Shown here piece by piece: positions 15,201 to 16,679 of a DNA stretch of 16,679 bases. The DNA comes from an uncultured Lactobacillus sp. (GTDB taxonomy: Bacteria > Bacillota > Bacilli > Lactobacillales > Lactobacillaceae), in NCBI GenBank assembly GCA_945281075.1, contig CALYQE010000033.1, forward strand, positions 1 to 16,679, in the 5' to 3' direction. Under the pieces are notes generated by a model that was given only the letters and a program-made list of their open reading frames with translations, was not told the origin of the DNA and made no database searches. Position 1 is the first letter of the stretch, and the number at the start of each line of letters is the position of its first letter. The position numbers were made by a program, and so were the translations under genes.

Positions 15201-16325
15201 TTAAAACCTGTAAATATTTTTACTGCGGATTAGCTTATTTTTGCCAACAATGCAGTAATGCTGCCCCTTTACTTTAATTGGATTGCCGTAAGTTTGGAAT
15301 TTTTGATTGGCCGGAATTTTACCCACTTTTTGAGCATAACGGTTGTACACGGTGATTGGATTAGCAAAACGTTCTTTTTCAATGCTAATTCCAGTAACAT
15401 TGCGCACTGGTACGTAATATCCTTTGCCAATTGAATAGAATAGGCGGCCATCAGCTGAATGGTAATGCTTGTTAATTTTAACGCGCGAGCCGGTCGCTAA
15501 GATCAGACCATTGATCCGTTGACCGTGTTGGTTATATAAATAACTACTATGCATTATCCGTTTTTGCTGCTGAAAAGCACTTTTGCTAGTTGCTTTGGGC
15601 CGTTTTGACACAGCCGAGCCAACGACTCTTGACGGCAAATAACGATTGACAGCAGTCACGTACATCTGTTGACCAGAAATATTCACGGGCACGCCATAAG
15701 TTCTTACTGTCGCCTTTTTCTTTAAACCCTTTTTATTCACGGGCACCCCAAATTGATTATAAATTTGAGCAGGCTGGTTCAGTTTGCGTTTCGTCCCAAA
15801 GATATTGTCTTTAGCAACATAATGGTGATCATTGATTAAACAAAGACGCCCTTTTTGGTTTTTGCTGCTGGTCAAATTCAGTGTTGAACCGGCTCGTAAA
15901 ATCCAGCCGTTACTCCTTCGACCGGTTTGATTATAAAGGTAGGAATTGTGCTTTAGCTGAACTTGTTTTTGCCCAGCAATTTTGACGGTCACTCGCAGAT
16001 TTTTAAAAGTACCGTCTGGTAGTGTCAATCCGACCATTCCTTCAGTCAATCCGTTGATGATCGTTGAGGGCTCAATTAGCCAATAGTAACTGGTTTCTGG
16101 TGGAAAACTCTGATTATTGGCAACACATAATTTGGCGTAATTGTGGTCTGTTGACAAGTTTGTGCTCGTTGGAATAATTATTTCCTGGCCAACCGGCAGC
16201 TTAACCGGCTCTATAGCAGGATCGACTTCAGCTGCTTTAACTTGATCACTTAAAGCTAAACAGCAAAATGCTGTCAAGATAACTAAAAGGTTGATCCGAA
16301 GGCTTCTTTTTCTTTTTTCCCGCAT
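15201..16325 (-). CDS. Secreted protein with Rib-like part and two SLAP modules
   Basis: A 374-residue exported protein. Residues 1-32 are a signal peptide: KRKRSLR, a hydrophobic stretch INLLVILTAFCCLAL, and likely cleavage after VKA or VKAA (31 or 32). The two Cys at 21-22 are not in a lipobox. Residues about 33-117 end in VGLTLPDGTFKNLRVTVKI, which resembles Rib/alpha-type adhesin modules. Then come two copies of a SLAP module (about 125-234 and 256-372), each with NSYLYNQ or SSYLYNQ, Gly-Arg-Leu, IYNQFG or VYNRYA, and TYGVPVNISGQQMYV or TYGNPIKVKGQHYCI. They are joined by a basic linker (235-255). SLAP modules hold lactobacillar proteins to cell-wall polymers non-covalently, and no LPxTG is present. 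AAGAGA precedes the ATG. The gene is monocistronic between two terminators. Wall attachment is likely; the binding partner is unknown. Confidence 0.85.
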   Translation of the reverse strand: MREKRKRSLRINLLVILTAFCCLALSDQVKAAEVDPAIEPVKLPVGQEIIIPTSTNLSTDHNYAKLCVANNQSFPPETSYYWLIEPSTIINGLTEGMVGLTLPDGTFKNLRVTVKIAGQKQVQLKHNSYLYNQTGRRSNGWILRAGSTLNLTSSKNQKGRLCLINDHHYVAKDNIFGTKRKLNQPAQIYNQFGVPVNKKGLKKKATVRTYGVPVNISGQQMYVTAVNRYLPSRVVGSAVSKRPKATSKSAFQQQKRIMHSSYLYNQHGQRINGLILATGSRVKINKHYHSADGRLFYSIGKGYYVPVRNVTGISIEKERFANPITVYNRYAQKVGKIPANQKFQTYGNPIKVKGQHYCIVGKNKLIRSKNIYRF

Positions 16326-16369
16326 TTTTCTCTTACCTAAACTAAAGTAGTCAATACTAAATCTATTTT

Positions 16370-16398
16370 ATCTTAATTCTTCATCGGCTTGATGTAAA
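16370..16398 (-). promoter_or_regulatory. Candidate promoter of the SLAP-protein gene
   Basis: TTTACA (16398-16393), a 17-nt spacer and TAAGAT (16375-16370), 44 nt above the start. Another -10-like TAAAAT lies just below. This is the most plausible arrangement in the groEL-SLAP gap, but other alignments are possible. Confidence 0.45.
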
Positions 16399-16432
16399 GG
16401 ATTTCTGCGGCAAACTTGAATTTACAGAAAAT

Positions 16433-16467
16433 AAAAAAGAGCCACCCTTTTGAGCAGTTCTTTTTTT
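16433..16467 (-). terminator. Terminator of groEL
   Basis: On the minus strand AAAGA and TCTTT arms (16463-16459, 16440-16436), one mismatch, and six inner pairs including G-U pairs close an AAAA loop. TTTTTTATTTT follows the hairpin. It begins about 16 nt after the groEL stop. Confidence 0.75.
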
Positions 16468-16482
16468 GTAATTCAGTAGTTA

Positions 16483-16679
16483 TTACATCATTCCTGGTGC
16501 GCCAGCTCCAGCAGCTGCACTAGGATCAACAGCAGGCTTGTCTTCTGGAATATCTGCAACAACTGCTTCAGTGGTCAGTAGTAAAGCAGCAATTGAAGCA
16601 GCATTTTGCAATGCCGTCCGAGTTACCTTAGTTGGGTCAATAATACCTGATTCAACCATGTTCTCCCATTCGCCGTTAG
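16483..16679 (-). CDS. groEL: 60 kDa chaperonin GroEL, C-terminal 64 residues (partial)
   Basis: The 5' part lies beyond the right edge. The visible end contains [20 protein letters not shown], then [20 protein letters not shown] and a short tail ending GAGAPGMM. These are the conserved equatorial-domain end and flexible tail of GroEL, which folds proteins in an ATP-driven double ring with GroES. The ALQNAAS and [10 protein letters not shown] segments are unmistakable. The tail is a short Gly/Ala/Pro/Met version rather than long GGM repeats. The stop is followed at once by a terminator, so groEL is the last gene of its operon. Confidence 0.96.
   Translation of the reverse strand, partial: NGEWENMVESGIIDPTKVTRTALQNAASIAALLLTTEAVVADIPEDKPAVDPSAAAGAGAPGMM

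Noticed and set aside
16335..16347. Cys21-Cys22 region of the SLAP protein as a lipoprotein lipobox.
   Set aside because: The residues before Cys (Thr-Ala-Phe) do not fit the lipobox pattern, and a standard signal-peptidase I site follows at VKA.
1..16679. Search for tRNA or rRNA genes, CRISPR repeats, insertion sequences, prophage or attachment sites.
   Set aside because: None seen. All long stretches are occupied by intact housekeeping genes, and the gaps are explained by terminators and promoters.

Overview
This 16.7 kb window looks like a chromosomal segment of a Lactobacillus of the delbrueckii/acidophilus clade. The reasons are low-GC codon usage, AGGAGG-type ribosome binding sites, a secreted protein built from lactobacillar SLAP (surface-layer attachment) repeats next to groEL, and a Gram-positive set of repair and recombination genes. 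I cannot name the species. Every gene I accept is on the minus strand, so transcription runs from high to low coordinates. Hairpin terminators divide the window into six units.

From the right edge: (1) the 3' end of groEL (16483-16679), with a terminator. (2) A monocistronic secreted protein with a Rib-like N-terminal part and two tandem SLAP modules (15201-16325), with a terminator. (3) A three-gene operon DUF969-DUF979-pcp (12611-15028). It has a good sigma-A promoter at its head and a terminator at its end, and it joins a predicted 5-oxoproline-linked membrane pair to the peptidase that releases 5-oxoproline from peptides. (4) mutS-mutL-ruvA-ruvB-yajC (5858-12485): mismatch repair, Holliday junction branch migration, then the Sec accessory subunit YajC. 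The mutS/mutL and mutL/ruvA gaps are 2 nt each. An extended -10 promoter lies just before ruvB, and the unit ends in a 9-bp hairpin. (5) zwf-dinB-nrnA-cshB (797-5734): glucose-6-phosphate dehydrogenase, translesion DNA polymerase IV, a DHH oligoribonuclease/pAp phosphatase and a CshB-like DEAD-box RNA helicase. Two of its junctions have an 8-bp ATGANTAA start/stop overlap, and it ends in a strong hairpin. (6) A TetR-family regulator (91-618) with its own promoter and a small terminator.

Most of the window is conserved housekeeping DNA and RNA maintenance. The most unusual observation is in MutL. The N-terminal ATPase motifs and a likely clamp-binding motif are intact, but all three C-terminal motifs that form the metal-dependent endonuclease site of MutH-less bacteria are replaced (DQHA-X2-E-X4-E, ACK and CPHGRP). 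By sequence this MutL should not nick DNA. The second point of interest is the DUF969-DUF979-pcp operon, which contains no 5-oxoprolinase, so the direction and substrate of transport are open.

No intergenic stretch reaches 300 bases. I saw no tRNA or rRNA genes, CRISPR arrays, insertion sequences, attachment sites or frameshifted genes.
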